Source: Methanothermococcus okinawensis (GTDB lineage Archaea; AGJL01; Methanococci; Methanococcales; Methanococcaceae). From it: a DNA stretch of 16,905 bases. The notes beneath the pieces were generated by a model, which saw only the letters and a list, made by a program, of their open reading frames with translations, had not been told where the DNA came from and did not search any database. The first letter of the stretch is position 1. Each line of letters begins with the position of its first letter. The position numbers and the translations under genes were made by a program. Of the stretch, positions 1-7,225 are shown one piece after another. The stretch covers positions 1 through 16,905 of the forward strand of contig DQVW01000014.1 of the NCBI GenBank assembly GCA_015661555.1. Direction: 5' to 3'.

Positions 1-423
1 AGGATGATGGGGATGGAGGGGTTTGAGGAGGCCTATCCCTATGAACTTAGTGGAGGTATGCAGCAGAGGGTGGCTATTGCCAGAACCTTGGCCAACGACC
101 CTAAAGTGGTACTTATGGATGAACCCTTTGCAGCCCTGGATGTTCAGACCAGGGCTATACTCCAGCATGAACTGCTGAAGATATGGGAGAGGGAAAAGAA
201 GACGGTGGTATTTGTCACTCACAGTGTAGAGGAGGCTGTCTACCTTTCAGACAGGGTTATAGTGATGACTGCAAGACCTGGAAGGATAAAGGATATTATC
301 CCCATAGATCTCCCAAGACCTAGGAAGAGGGATAGTCTGGAGTTTATAGAGTACAGGAGGAGGATAGTAAACATATTAAAAGATGAGGTGCTCAAATCCT
401 ATAATATGTACAGATATGCCTAA
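1..423 (+). CDS. ABC transporter ATP-binding protein, NitT/TauT (SsuB/TauB) type, 3' part only
   Basis: The reading frame is open to the first base, so the 5' part, including the Walker A region, lies outside the window. What remains is the second half of an ABC nucleotide-binding domain: the signature LSGGMQQR (about residue 15 of the visible part), Walker B VVLMDEP, the D-loop AALD and the switch histidine in FVTHSVEEA. A C-terminal stretch with RPGRIKDIIPIDLPRPR is typical of the nitrate/sulfonate/taurine importer ATPases. It would energise uptake of a small anion at the cytoplasmic membrane face, and the substrate cannot be read from this piece. The gene ends 11 bases before the PhoU-like regulator, suggesting one transcription unit. 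Family assignment is secure; substrate is not. Confidence 0.93.
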   Translation, partial: RMMGMEGFEEAYPYELSGGMQQRVAIARTLANDPKVVLMDEPFAALDVQTRAILQHELLKIWEREKKTVVFVTHSVEEAVYLSDRVIVMTARPGRIKDIIPIDLPRPRKRDSLEFIEYRRRIVNILKDEVLKSYNMYRYA

Positions 424-434
424 AATGGGATAGG

Positions 435-1271
435 ATGTTAAGGGGCAAAGATGCCACGTTGGCGGCCATTATAGAGACCATAATAAGGGAGGAGCCTGAA
501 ACCCAGGAGGAGATAGCAAAGAAGTTGAATATAAGTAGGAGATATGTTGCAAAGTTGTTGAAACCTCTCATAGATGAAAAGATAGTACTCCACCCCTACG
601 TTGTAGATATAGATAAGTTGTCAAAGTTGGAGATATACAACATTATAGAAAAACCCATATTCCAGATTATAGATCTACTGGATAAGATGGGTGATAAGGT
701 TCTACAGAACCTGGATAAGGTCCATAAGGCACTGAAGACAGGTAATGTTGAGGATGCGAAAAGTGTAATATTTCAGGATTACACCCTTAACAAGTTGGAG
801 GAAGAGGTGGACATCACCCTTAAAATGGACAGTCTCAGGTACCTACCACCTAGACAGAGGGCACTTCTATCCAAGATAGCCTCCAATATTGAGCGATGTG
901 GGGATTACCTCTCCAATATTGCAGAGGAGGTTATAGAGGGGTTGTATATAAAGGATTACCTCCAGGAGGATATAGAGGAGATATTTAGCATAATTAAGAG
1001 GATGTTTACAATAGCCATGGATGTGGTTAAGGATAAGAAAGTCTCCTTTGAGATATACGACTTAGAGGAGGAACTCCATAGAAAGTTAGATAAGATCTTG
1101 AAGACCCTCTGTGAGAAGGAAAAGTGTAAGGCCACGGATATTAATTACTACATTCAATTTGGGATGTTCCTTAAGGATGTTGAGAGGTTTGGGGATAGGT
1201 GCATAAAGATATTCGAGACAGCTAGGGAGTTCCACTACGGAGTAGAAGGGGAAAATTCAAGAGATAGGTAA
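435..1271 (+). CDS. HTH-PhoU family regulator
   Basis: A 278-residue protein with two parts. Residues about 5-55 form a winged helix-turn-helix, with QEEIAKKLNISRRYVAKLLK as the likely recognition unit. Residues about 70-268 are a helical PhoU-type domain with two copies of the metal-binding ExxxD motif, ERCGD at 153-157 and ERFGD at 250-254. PhoU proteins damp phosphate uptake and signalling, and archaea commonly fuse them to a DNA-binding domain. The close upstream ABC ATPase gene (11-base gap, no visible promoter between) suggests that this protein controls that transporter, by binding the promoter or the ATPase. That partnership is inference. The ATG is preceded by a GGGATAGG-like sequence, a weak ribosome site. 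Phosphate itself need not be the ligand, since the transporter is of the nitrate/sulfonate type. Confidence 0.85.
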   Translation: MLRGKDATLAAIIETIIREEPETQEEIAKKLNISRRYVAKLLKPLIDEKIVLHPYVVDIDKLSKLEIYNIIEKPIFQIIDLLDKMGDKVLQNLDKVHKALKTGNVEDAKSVIFQDYTLNKLEEEVDITLKMDSLRYLPPRQRALLSKIASNIERCGDYLSNIAEEVIEGLYIKDYLQEDIEEIFSIIKRMFTIAMDVVKDKKVSFEIYDLEEELHRKLDKILKTLCEKEKCKATDINYYIQFGMFLKDVERFGDRCIKIFETAREFHYGVEGENSRDR

Positions 1272-1272
1272 G

Positions 1273-1280
1273 TTTATATA
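1273..1280 (+). promoter_or_regulatory. TATA box of the ferredoxin gene
   Basis: TTTATATA, the archaeal consensus box, lies just after the PhoU-like stop codon. Transcription would start about 25 bases downstream, near 1303, giving a leader of roughly 20 bases that carries GGTGA at 1316-1320, four bases before the ferredoxin ATG. The ferredoxin is therefore probably transcribed separately from the ABC-PhoU pair. Confidence 0.65.
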
Positions 1281-1324
1281 TTATAAGATCTCTCAGAAAA
1301 GAAAAAAGATATCACGGTGAATAG

Positions 1325-1519
1325 ATGCCCAGTGTAACTATAGACTACCAGTTATGTAGAGGTGCCAAGGAGTGTGGAGAGTGCTATCATAACTGTCCCA
1401 TGGAGGTTTTTGCCGTTGAGGGAGACAAAGTTGTTGTAGCCCAGGAGGAGTTATGTACAGGTTGTGGTGTCTGTGAAGATCTGTGCCCAACAAAGGCTAT
1501 CAAGGTAAAGTTTGAATAA
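1325..1519 (+). CDS. 2[4Fe-4S] ferredoxin, 64 aa
   Basis: A small dicluster ferredoxin. Cluster-binding cysteines are C11, C17, C20, C24-Pro and C44, C47, C50, C54-Pro. The second motif is canonical CX2CX2CX3CP. The first has five residues rather than two between its first and second cysteine (CRGAKECGEC). It is a low-potential electron carrier of the cytoplasm; such ferredoxins link hydrogenase, formylmethanofuran dehydrogenase and anabolic oxidoreductases in methanogens, but no dedicated partner is encoded nearby. The start is supported by GGTGA at 1316-1320 and by the upstream TATA box. The gene ends one base before the end of the convergent membrane-protein gene. Confidence 0.93.
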   Translation: MPSVTIDYQLCRGAKECGECYHNCPMEVFAVEGDKVVVAQEELCTGCGVCEDLCPTKAIKVKFE

Positions 1520-1520
1520 T

Positions 1521-2630
1521 CTAACTCTTTTTTCCCTCCCTTAGGGGAGTGAGATATAACCCTTTTAAAGGATTGACTCTTTTAATTACAAGGTAGATAC
1601 ACAGTAGGAATCCCAGGATATAGTACATTATTACATCTAGATCTAGGATACCTGTCTCAATACCTACCAGTAGATAGGAGAGCATCACAGCGTAAATCCC
1701 TAGATATATCCCCTTGAAATTTTGGGCTATCCTGGATAGAAATCCCATAAATAGCCCCAATATACCAAAGTATGGTACAATACCTAATAAGCCATAGTCT
1801 CCAATTACCCCTCCAAATATAGTTGGAGTTATGGTAACATCCTGAATACCTAAGCTATTGGCTATAACGGTCCTTGGACCTGGAGTCATTCCAAGGTAGG
1901 AGTAGATAGCACAGTATGTTAAATAGCCGTTGAATACACCGTTGAAGTTATGTACTATTATATCTAGAACACTCATGGTTAAATCCATCCTGGAAAGTAG
2001 GGGGATACCACCACTACCCAGTACCTTCATCCTTACTATAGAGAGAATGAGAAGTAGGAGAATTACCCCTGAAGCGAGTAATATTAACTCCCTATTTTTT
2101 ATCCTGTCAGTATAGTAGAGGATAAAGAGGGTGGACATCAGAAGTACTGTTACACCTGTTCTATATCCTAGCAGCATTAAAGTAGCTGAGAAGATAAGGG
2201 CATACACTATTACCCTTATTTTATCCAGGGAGAGGTTGGAGGCTATCACCAGGGCCCATCCCAGAATTAAGAGACGGGAGAGCATTGTAAATAGGGGACT
2301 TAAAAACCTTTTGGAGGCAGGATCAAATAGAGGTATACCTCCTACCCAGAGAAGATCTAGGACTAAAAAGAGTAATCCTACAAACATAAGGGTTAATCCC
2401 AAAACATACCCCCTTCTATATCCCTCCCTATAATCTAAATCCTCCAACCTTAAGATGTAAAACAGTCTCTTGCCCACAAGAAAGGAGATGTAGAATACCA
2501 GGGCACTTAAAAGTACTAAAACACCTGTGTAGTAGGATACTTCAGTGAGTACTATAAACAGAGAGGTTAGTATTAAAAATAGATGATGCCCCTCTAACTT
2601 TCCCTCTATACTCTTTTCAATACACTCCAT
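1521..2630 (-). CDS. Multi-spanning membrane protein, probable archaeal oligosaccharide repeat unit (O-antigen type) polymerase
   Basis: A 369-residue, very hydrophobic protein with about 10-11 predicted membrane helices. A charged segment (RLEDLDYREGYRRGY) and a larger non-membrane part around residues 215-265 interrupt the helices. The motifs GGIPLFDP, LLGYRTGV and PGPRTVIANSLG followed by TPTIFGGVIGDYG resemble the archaeal putative O-antigen polymerase family (Pfam PF01901, from memory), which would join surface glycan repeat units on the outer face of the membrane. It is the last gene of the tkt operon, 15 bases after the preceding stop. The upstream ribosome site is poor (AAGGATT), so it may depend on translational coupling. 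The membrane nature is certain; the polymerase function is a family-level inference and no reaction is shown. Confidence 0.65.
   Translation of the reverse strand: MECIEKSIEGKLEGHHLFLILTSLFIVLTEVSYYTGVLVLLSALVFYISFLVGKRLFYILRLEDLDYREGYRRGYVLGLTLMFVGLLFLVLDLLWVGGIPLFDPASKRFLSPLFTMLSRLLILGWALVIASNLSLDKIRVIVYALIFSATLMLLGYRTGVTVLLMSTLFILYYTDRIKNRELILLASGVILLLLILSIVRMKVLGSGGIPLLSRMDLTMSVLDIIVHNFNGVFNGYLTYCAIYSYLGMTPGPRTVIANSLGIQDVTITPTIFGGVIGDYGLLGIVPYFGILGLFMGFLSRIAQNFKGIYLGIYAVMLSYLLVGIETGILDLDVIMYYILGFLLCIYLVIKRVNPLKGLYLTPLREGKKS
1528..1533 (+). terminator. Oligo-T termination signal after the ferredoxin gene
   Basis: Six consecutive T residues begin nine bases after the ferredoxin stop codon and inside the 3' end of the convergent gene. 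Archaeal polymerase terminates at such tracts without a hairpin. The call rests on position and composition only. Confidence 0.45.
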
Positions 2631-2645
2631 GGTAATCCTTTGTAA

Positions 2646-3434
2646 TTACTTTAAGGTTACTAAGTTGGTGATGTTGTAGGATCTAATATCTTCAGGTAAC
2701 TCCTTTAAGGTCTCATTTACAACGATGTATACCTCTATCTTTGATGTAAGTATCTTCTCAGGTGTTGTAAAGTTGTCGTAGACCTCTAAATTACTTATTC
2801 TCTGTTTCCCCCCTATGATTAACCCATTGTCTAGAAACTCCACTTTAATGTCCTCTCCCCTGCTGTTGTTTATATCCTCTACTTTATTTCTAATATACTG
2901 TTGTTCAGTGGGAGTGTAGGTTTTTGAATCTACTGCAAAGGTTCCTGAGATGTAAGTCTCAAGTATGGTAATATTCAGGTTTTTATAGGGTTTGATACTC
3001 TTCTCTATTTTATCCCTTATATCTTTAAAGGAATGTCCTTCAACAGGGTCTATCTCATAGACCACTATAGTATTTCCCAGGGGTTTTAAGACTATCCTCT
3101 CGGCAGCTATGTCTTCCTTATAGGCCATCCTTCCTCCTATAGTTATAGACCGATTGTTGTATACACCGTAGAGGGTTCCACCACGGGCCTTCAATATAAG
3201 TACTGTACCGTTGAACTCCTCTCCAGTACTGGTCCATCTGCCGTAAACATCTGCATAGAGGGGAAAACCTTTGGATAGTATCTTTTCAGAGACCCATGCA
3301 CATTTGTACATCTGGTTTCCATCGAAGTGGTAATCATCCCCTGATAAAAAAAGAAATTTATAAACTAGGGCTCCTGAGGTTATTAAAATAGAGAGTATTA
3401 CCAGTACCTCGAGAACACCAATTTTTATCCTCAT
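2646..3434 (-). CDS. Membrane-anchored extracytoplasmic protein of unknown function, rich in N-glycosylation sequons
   Basis: I do not recognise this 262-residue protein with certainty. Residues about 6-26 (IGVLEVLVILSILI...) form one membrane anchor, somewhat like the anchor of DUF4330 proteins. The rest is soluble beta-rich sequence, probably outside the cell. It contains seven N-X-S/T sequons (NGT, NRS, NIT, NNS, NFT, NET, NIT), more than composition would predict. Start choice: a GTG at 3443 overlaps the TGA stop of tktC and would add three residues but has no ribosome site; the ATG at 3434 has GTGAT four bases upstream, so it is preferred. The gene lies between tktC and the oligosaccharide-polymerase-like gene, which suggests a cell-surface role, perhaps as a glycan carrier or assembly partner. 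That role is inference. Confidence 0.8.
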   Translation of the reverse strand: MRIKIGVLEVLVILSILITSGALVYKFLFLSGDDYHFDGNQMYKCAWVSEKILSKGFPLYADVYGRWTSTGEEFNGTVLILKARGGTLYGVYNNRSITIGGRMAYKEDIAAERIVLKPLGNTIVVYEIDPVEGHSFKDIRDKIEKSIKPYKNLNITILETYISGTFAVDSKTYTPTEQQYIRNKVEDINNSRGEDIKVEFLDNGLIIGGKQRISNLEVYDNFTTPEKILTSKIEVYIVVNETLKELPEDIRSYNITNLVTLK

Positions 3435-3439
3435 TAAAA

Positions 3440-4393
3440 TCACTTATTTTTAATCTCCTCTAATATCCTTCTATAGATGCTCTCCCCGTCTAATCCGTAG
3501 TATCTCAGTAGATCTGTGGCACTTCCAGATATACCAAATACATCTCTTACCCCTATCCTAAGGAGTCTCTTCTTTAGACCATGATCGGCAATTATCTCCC
3601 CTATGGCACTTCCCAACCCACCTACGATGTTGTGATCCTCTATGGACACTATAAGATCGTTGGTGGAGTTTACTATTAGGTCTTCATCAATAGGTTTAAT
3701 AGTTGCCATGGATATAAGTTGGGCCTCTATCCCATCCTCTTTTAGTAATTCTAAAGCCTTTATAGCCTCTGGTACCATCTCTCCTGTGGCAACAATGGTA
3801 AGATCTGAGCCATCCTCCAGTATCCTCCCCTTCCCAAATTGGAATTTTGCCTCCTCCTCACTGGAGAATACAGTCTCTGTATCCCTTCTTGGCATCCTTA
3901 CATAAACTGGCCCCTCATTCTTTGCACACCACTCTATTACACTCTTTGTCTCGTAGTAGTCCGTTGGAGATATTACCCTCATATTTGGAATACATCTCAT
4001 TATGGCAATATCCTCAGTCATCTGGTGGGTTGCACCATCTTCCCCCACAGTTATACCACTGTGGGTTGCCACAATCTTTACATTTAGATTTGGATAGGCT
4101 ATGGAGTTCCTTATCTGCTCCCATGCCCTTCCAGTTGCAAACATGGCAAAGGAGGAGGCAAATACTATCTTTCCAGTTATGGCAAGTCCAGCAGCCATAC
4201 CCATCATATTCTGCTCTGCAATACCTACGTTGAAGAACCTATCTGGAAAGGCCTTTGCAAACATGGCAGTCTTTGTAGATCCTGATAGATCTGCATCTAG
4301 AACTACAAGGTTTGGGAGTTCCTTTCCCAGTTTAACTAGGGTCTCTCCGTAGGCAACCCTCATACCTTTCTTTTCACCAAGTTTATACCTCAT
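3440..4393 (-). CDS. Transketolase, C-terminal subunit
   Basis: A 317-residue half transketolase comprising the pyrimidine-binding domain and the C-terminal domain. The catalytic glutamate that activates thiamine diphosphate is E60 in FNVGIAEQNM. Other family signatures are SGITVGEDGATHQ, PNMRVISPTD and VYVRMPRRDTE. It pairs with the N-terminal subunit to make the active site at the interface, moving two-carbon ketol units between sugar phosphates in the non-oxidative pentose phosphate pathway. GGTGA four bases before the ATG supports the start. The gene follows rpe by 11 bases and overlaps the next gene's possible GTG. Split transketolases are usual in methanogens, so this is not a broken gene. 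Confidence 0.95.
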   Translation of the reverse strand: MRYKLGEKKGMRVAYGETLVKLGKELPNLVVLDADLSGSTKTAMFAKAFPDRFFNVGIAEQNMMGMAAGLAITGKIVFASSFAMFATGRAWEQIRNSIAYPNLNVKIVATHSGITVGEDGATHQMTEDIAIMRCIPNMRVISPTDYYETKSVIEWCAKNEGPVYVRMPRRDTETVFSSEEEAKFQFGKGRILEDGSDLTIVATGEMVPEAIKALELLKEDGIEAQLISMATIKPIDEDLIVNSTNDLIVSIEDHNIVGGLGSAIGEIIADHGLKKRLLRIGVRDVFGISGSATDLLRYYGLDGESIYRRILEEIKNK

Positions 4394-4404
4394 GGATTCA
4401 CCCT

Positions 4405-5064
4405 CTATAACTTCACTGATTTTACCGCCTCTCTCAACCTTCTAACAGCCTCCTCTACATCGCCTGTATTGAATATTGCAGAGGCGGAGATCAGTGCATC
4501 TGCACCAGCCTCCACCACCTTTGGAGCATTTTCTAAGTTTATCCCCCCATCTACAAAGATCTGGACGTTGTACCCCTCCCTGTCGATAAGTCTTCTTAAC
4601 CTCTCTATCTTTCCGAGCATCTGGGGGATAAACTTCTGTCCCGAGAACCCAGGTTCCACAGTCATTACAAGTACTCCATAAATCTCCTCTAGGATGTACT
4701 CCAGGGTGTTTAGTGGGGTCGAGGGATTGAGGGCTACTACAGGTTTGGAGTCCCTTTCTTTTATAAGGTTTATAGTTCTAAAGGGAAACCTGCAACTCTC
4801 TATATGGAAGGTAATCATATCCATATCTCCAAACATAGGTATAAACATCTCGGGATGTTCCACCATGAGATGGACTTCAGTAGGTAGAGAGGTTATACTT
4901 TTTACATAGTTGGCTATTCCTATCCCCATGCTTATATTGGGTACAAAGTGTCCATCCATTACATCTATGTGGATGAAGTCTACACCAGCTCTCTCTACCC
5001 TTTTAACCTCCTCCTCTAGATGGCCATAGTTTGCAGAGAGTATAGATGCCCCTATCTTCACCAT
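4405..5064 (-). CDS. rpe: Ribulose-phosphate 3-epimerase
   Basis: A 219-residue TIM-barrel enzyme that interconverts D-ribulose 5-phosphate and D-xylulose 5-phosphate. Metal and catalytic residues match the family: H32 and D34 in FIHIDVMDGHFVPN, H65 in EVHLMVEH and D172 in FVDGGI. D34 and D172 are the acid/base pair. VEPGFSGQKF and the C-terminal phosphate-site GADALISASAIF are also present. A GGAG ribosome site precedes the ATG. The gene sits between the two transketolase halves (19 bases after tktN, 11 before tktC), so xylulose 5-phosphate supply and use are made from one message. As I recall, Methanocaldococcus jannaschii has the same order. Confidence 0.96.
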   Translation of the reverse strand: MVKIGASILSANYGHLEEEVKRVERAGVDFIHIDVMDGHFVPNISMGIGIANYVKSITSLPTEVHLMVEHPEMFIPMFGDMDMITFHIESCRFPFRTINLIKERDSKPVVALNPSTPLNTLEYILEEIYGVLVMTVEPGFSGQKFIPQMLGKIERLRRLIDREGYNVQIFVDGGINLENAPKVVEAGADALISASAIFNTGDVEEAVRRLREAVKSVKL

Positions 5065-5083
5065 ACTCTCTCCTTCTTATACT

Positions 5084-5920
5084 TTAAGAGAGCTCCTTAA
5101 GGGCCCTCTCCAACTGCTCCTCATTTGGAGCCTTACCGTGGAATCCAACGTTACCCTCCATGAAGGAAACTCCCTTACCCTTAACAGTGTTTGCTATTAT
5201 CATCTTAGGTTTACCGTTCTTTAGGGACTTTGCCCTGTTGACAGTATCTATTATCTCCTTGAAGTTATGCCCATCTATCTCAAATACATCCCATCCAAAG
5301 GCTCTAAATTTCTCCTTCAAATCCCCCAGGCTCATAACATCCTCAGTACAGCCATCTATCTGGAGCCTGTTTCTATCTACAAACCCTATTAAGTTGTCGA
5401 GTTTGTAGTGGTAAGCTGCCATGGCAGCCTCCCATACCTGTCCCTCCTGGCATTCCCCATCCCCTAGAAGGACGTAGACCCAGTTATTTAACTTATCCAG
5501 CCTACATCCCAGGGCTATCCCCACAGCCACCGAGAAACCCTGACCCAGGGATCCTGTACTGGCCTCAACTCCTGGGATGCTTATAGAGGGATGCCCCTGA
5601 AGTAGGGCGCCAACCTTTCTCAGTCTCCACAGTTCCTCCTTATCGAAGTAACCTAACTCTGCAAGAACTGCATAGAGTGCAGGACAGGCATGTCCCTTAC
5701 TTAGCACAAATATGTCTCTGTCTTTTTTATTGGGGTTCTTAGGATCGTGATTCATTATCTTGTAGTAAAGTGCCACTATAATGTCTGTTGCAGATAGAGA
5801 TCCACCTGGATGTCCAGATTTAGCCAGCCCGATCATCTTTACAATGTTATACCTTATCCTTTTAGCTATTCTTTCTAACTCCTCAATATCCGTGTTTCTA
5901 ATAGGGGAGATGTTACTCAT
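5084..5920 (-). CDS. Transketolase, N-terminal subunit (thiamine diphosphate-binding)
   Basis: A 278-residue half enzyme carrying the pyrophosphate-binding domain. GHPGGSLSATDI holds H37, KGHACPALY holds H77, and TGSLGQGFSVAVG follows. The thiamine diphosphate/Mg motif starts at GDGE (153-156) and ends with N184 in FVDRNRLQ. It forms a heteromer with the C-terminal subunit encoded two genes downstream. It is first in its operon, behind a divergent promoter shared with the DUF63 gene. GGTGA lies seven bases before the ATG, slightly farther than at neighbouring genes. Function is secure from motif order and length. Confidence 0.96.
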   Translation of the reverse strand: MSNISPIRNTDIEELERIAKRIRYNIVKMIGLAKSGHPGGSLSATDIIVALYYKIMNHDPKNPNKKDRDIFVLSKGHACPALYAVLAELGYFDKEELWRLRKVGALLQGHPSISIPGVEASTGSLGQGFSVAVGIALGCRLDKLNNWVYVLLGDGECQEGQVWEAAMAAYHYKLDNLIGFVDRNRLQIDGCTEDVMSLGDLKEKFRAFGWDVFEIDGHNFKEIIDTVNRAKSLKNGKPKMIIANTVKGKGVSFMEGNVGFHGKAPNEEQLERALKELS

Positions 5921-6034
5921 GGAGTTTTCACCCTTTTGACAACTTTGCCTCTAAAAGAGTTTTGTCATGGTTATATATTTTTTTCTATGATCTAGAGAAC
6001 TATATATTTTAAAATCCTATCCTAAGGTGAATCT
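5921..6034. promoter_or_regulatory. Divergent promoter region of the tkt operon and the DUF63 gene
   Basis: A 114-base AT-rich spacer. Two identical copies of TATATATTTT lie at 5972-5981 and 6001-6010 and can act as TATA boxes in either direction. The left copy best fits DUF63 (start near 6002). For the tkt operon either copy would serve, with starts near 5949 or 5978. GGTGA at 6026-6030 is the DUF63 ribosome site. An interrupted palindrome, TGACAA at 5937-5942 and TTGTCA at 5962-5967, overlaps the expected tkt start and could be an operator. All sites are read by eye. Confidence 0.55.
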
Positions 6035-6844
6035 ATGGATATCTCAGGTATCAAAAACTTCCTCTACAGGTACTACATAGAGCCTATAGAAAAACAGTCA
6101 GGTTACAACTACATCCAGGAAATAACCTATGGTATTTTACTGTTTATCATGGTGTACCTCTTTTACAGGGTATGTAAGATACTTAAGATAGAGATAGAGA
6201 GAAGGTTTGCACTTGTTACAGTATTTTATACCATCCTAATATCCCTTATCAGGGCCCTAGTAGATGGTGGCTATATCCCTCGTACCTACTACACTGTAAC
6301 CCCTGGTATCGTTGTAGTGGTGGGTATGTACTACATGATGGCAACTGTAATATCCGCCCTGTTACTTAGGGAGAGGTACTATATACTGGCGGCACTTATG
6401 GCTCTGCTACCTCTCCTCTACTTACTACCTATCTTTTTAAAAAATATGATCCATGTGGAGGTGCTCTTTTACCTCTTATTCATAGTGGCCCTGGTATACA
6501 CAGGTCTCCACTACCTCCTTGAGAGGGTAGAACCTTTAAAACATGTATTTCAACCTATGGACAGATACGTTATACTGGCCCAGCTTATAGACGGTACATC
6601 CACCGCCCTTGGGGTTGGGTTGTATGGATACTGGGAGCAACATCCACTACCGAGATTTTTCATAGAGCTCTTTGGTCCCTATATTATGATACCTCTGAAG
6701 TTGGTGGCAGTTGTAACTGTACTCTATATAATTAACAGGGAGATAGAGGATGAGGATCTTAAAAATATCTTGAAAATAGCGATCATGGCCCTAGGTCTCG
6801 CCCCTGGACTTAGAAACCTATTCAGGATTGTAATGGGAGTTTAA
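6035..6844 (+). CDS. DUF63 family archaeal membrane protein
   Basis: A 269-residue integral membrane protein with about eight predicted helices. Conserved DUF63 features are GGYIPRTYYTVTPGI around 85-100, AQLIDGTSTALGVGLYGYWEQHPLP around 183-207, and the C-terminal GLAPGLRNLFR. Polar residues conserved inside the helices (D and ST of IDGTST, the EQH motif and the final R) suggest a catalytic or transport site in the membrane, but no function is established that I know of. The start is fixed by GGTGA four bases before the ATG. It is divergent from the tkt operon, and its last 27 bases overlap the 3' end of the metalloregulator gene on the other strand. Confidence 0.9.
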   Translation: MDISGIKNFLYRYYIEPIEKQSGYNYIQEITYGILLFIMVYLFYRVCKILKIEIERRFALVTVFYTILISLIRALVDGGYIPRTYYTVTPGIVVVVGMYYMMATVISALLLRERYYILAALMALLPLLYLLPIFLKNMIHVEVLFYLLFIVALVYTGLHYLLERVEPLKHVFQPMDRYVILAQLIDGTSTALGVGLYGYWEQHPLPRFFIELFGPYIMIPLKLVAVVTVLYIINREIEDEDLKNILKIAIMALGLAPGLRNLFRIVMGV

Positions 6845-7225
6845 TTTCTTTTTACACTTTACATACTCCTCTACAAACTTCTTAAATCTCTTAAATACTT
6901 TGTCGGACATGGCATGTTCCAATTTACAGGCCTCCCTATAGGCTACCTCTTTATCAAGCCCTAAACACTCCACCAAGAATTTCTCTATGGTTCTATGTTT
7001 CTCCATGATGATCTTTGCCTTCTCCATACCCTTTTCCGTTAACCTTATTCCTATATAGGGCTCGTACTCCACATAACCTAATTTATGAAGTTTTTTTGCC
7101 ATATTTGTAATAGCTGGGGGCTTTATATTCAGAAGTTTAGCCAACTCTGTAGTTTTTACAGGCCTGTTCTTATCCCTGGTGAAGATATAAACCTTCTCTA
7201 GAAAGTCCTCTATACTCTCAGACAT
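6818..7225 (-). CDS. DtxR/MntR family metal-dependent transcriptional repressor
   Basis: A 135-residue two-domain regulator without the SH3-like third domain, the size of MntR. Residues about 1-65 are the winged helix, with recognition segment KPPAITNMAKKLHKLGYV. Residues about 70-125 are the dimerisation and metal domain, ending in CKLEHAMSD. Likely metal ligands are D7, E10, H77, E98, C100, E103 and H104. D7 and E10 match MntR (D8, E11), whereas C100 matches the DtxR/IdeR cysteine at the position that is E99 in Bacillus MntR. Such proteins repress uptake genes when Fe(II) or Mn(II) binds. GGTGAT three bases before the ATG fixes the start. The gene is divergent from enolase, but its target genes are not evident in this window. 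Confidence 0.9.
   Translation of the reverse strand: MSESIEDFLEKVYIFTRDKNRPVKTTELAKLLNIKPPAITNMAKKLHKLGYVEYEPYIGIRLTEKGMEKAKIIMEKHRTIEKFLVECLGLDKEVAYREACKLEHAMSDKVFKRFKKFVEEYVKCKKKLNSHYNPE

Noticed and set aside
3642..4352. Several plus-strand frames opposite tktC
   Set aside because: They oppose conserved transketolase sequence, overlap one another, and have no family resemblance.
3440..5920. Transketolase interrupted by another gene, as if disrupted by insertion
   Set aside because: Each half carries complete motifs and its own ribosome site, and the order tktN-rpe-tktC is a known archaeal arrangement.
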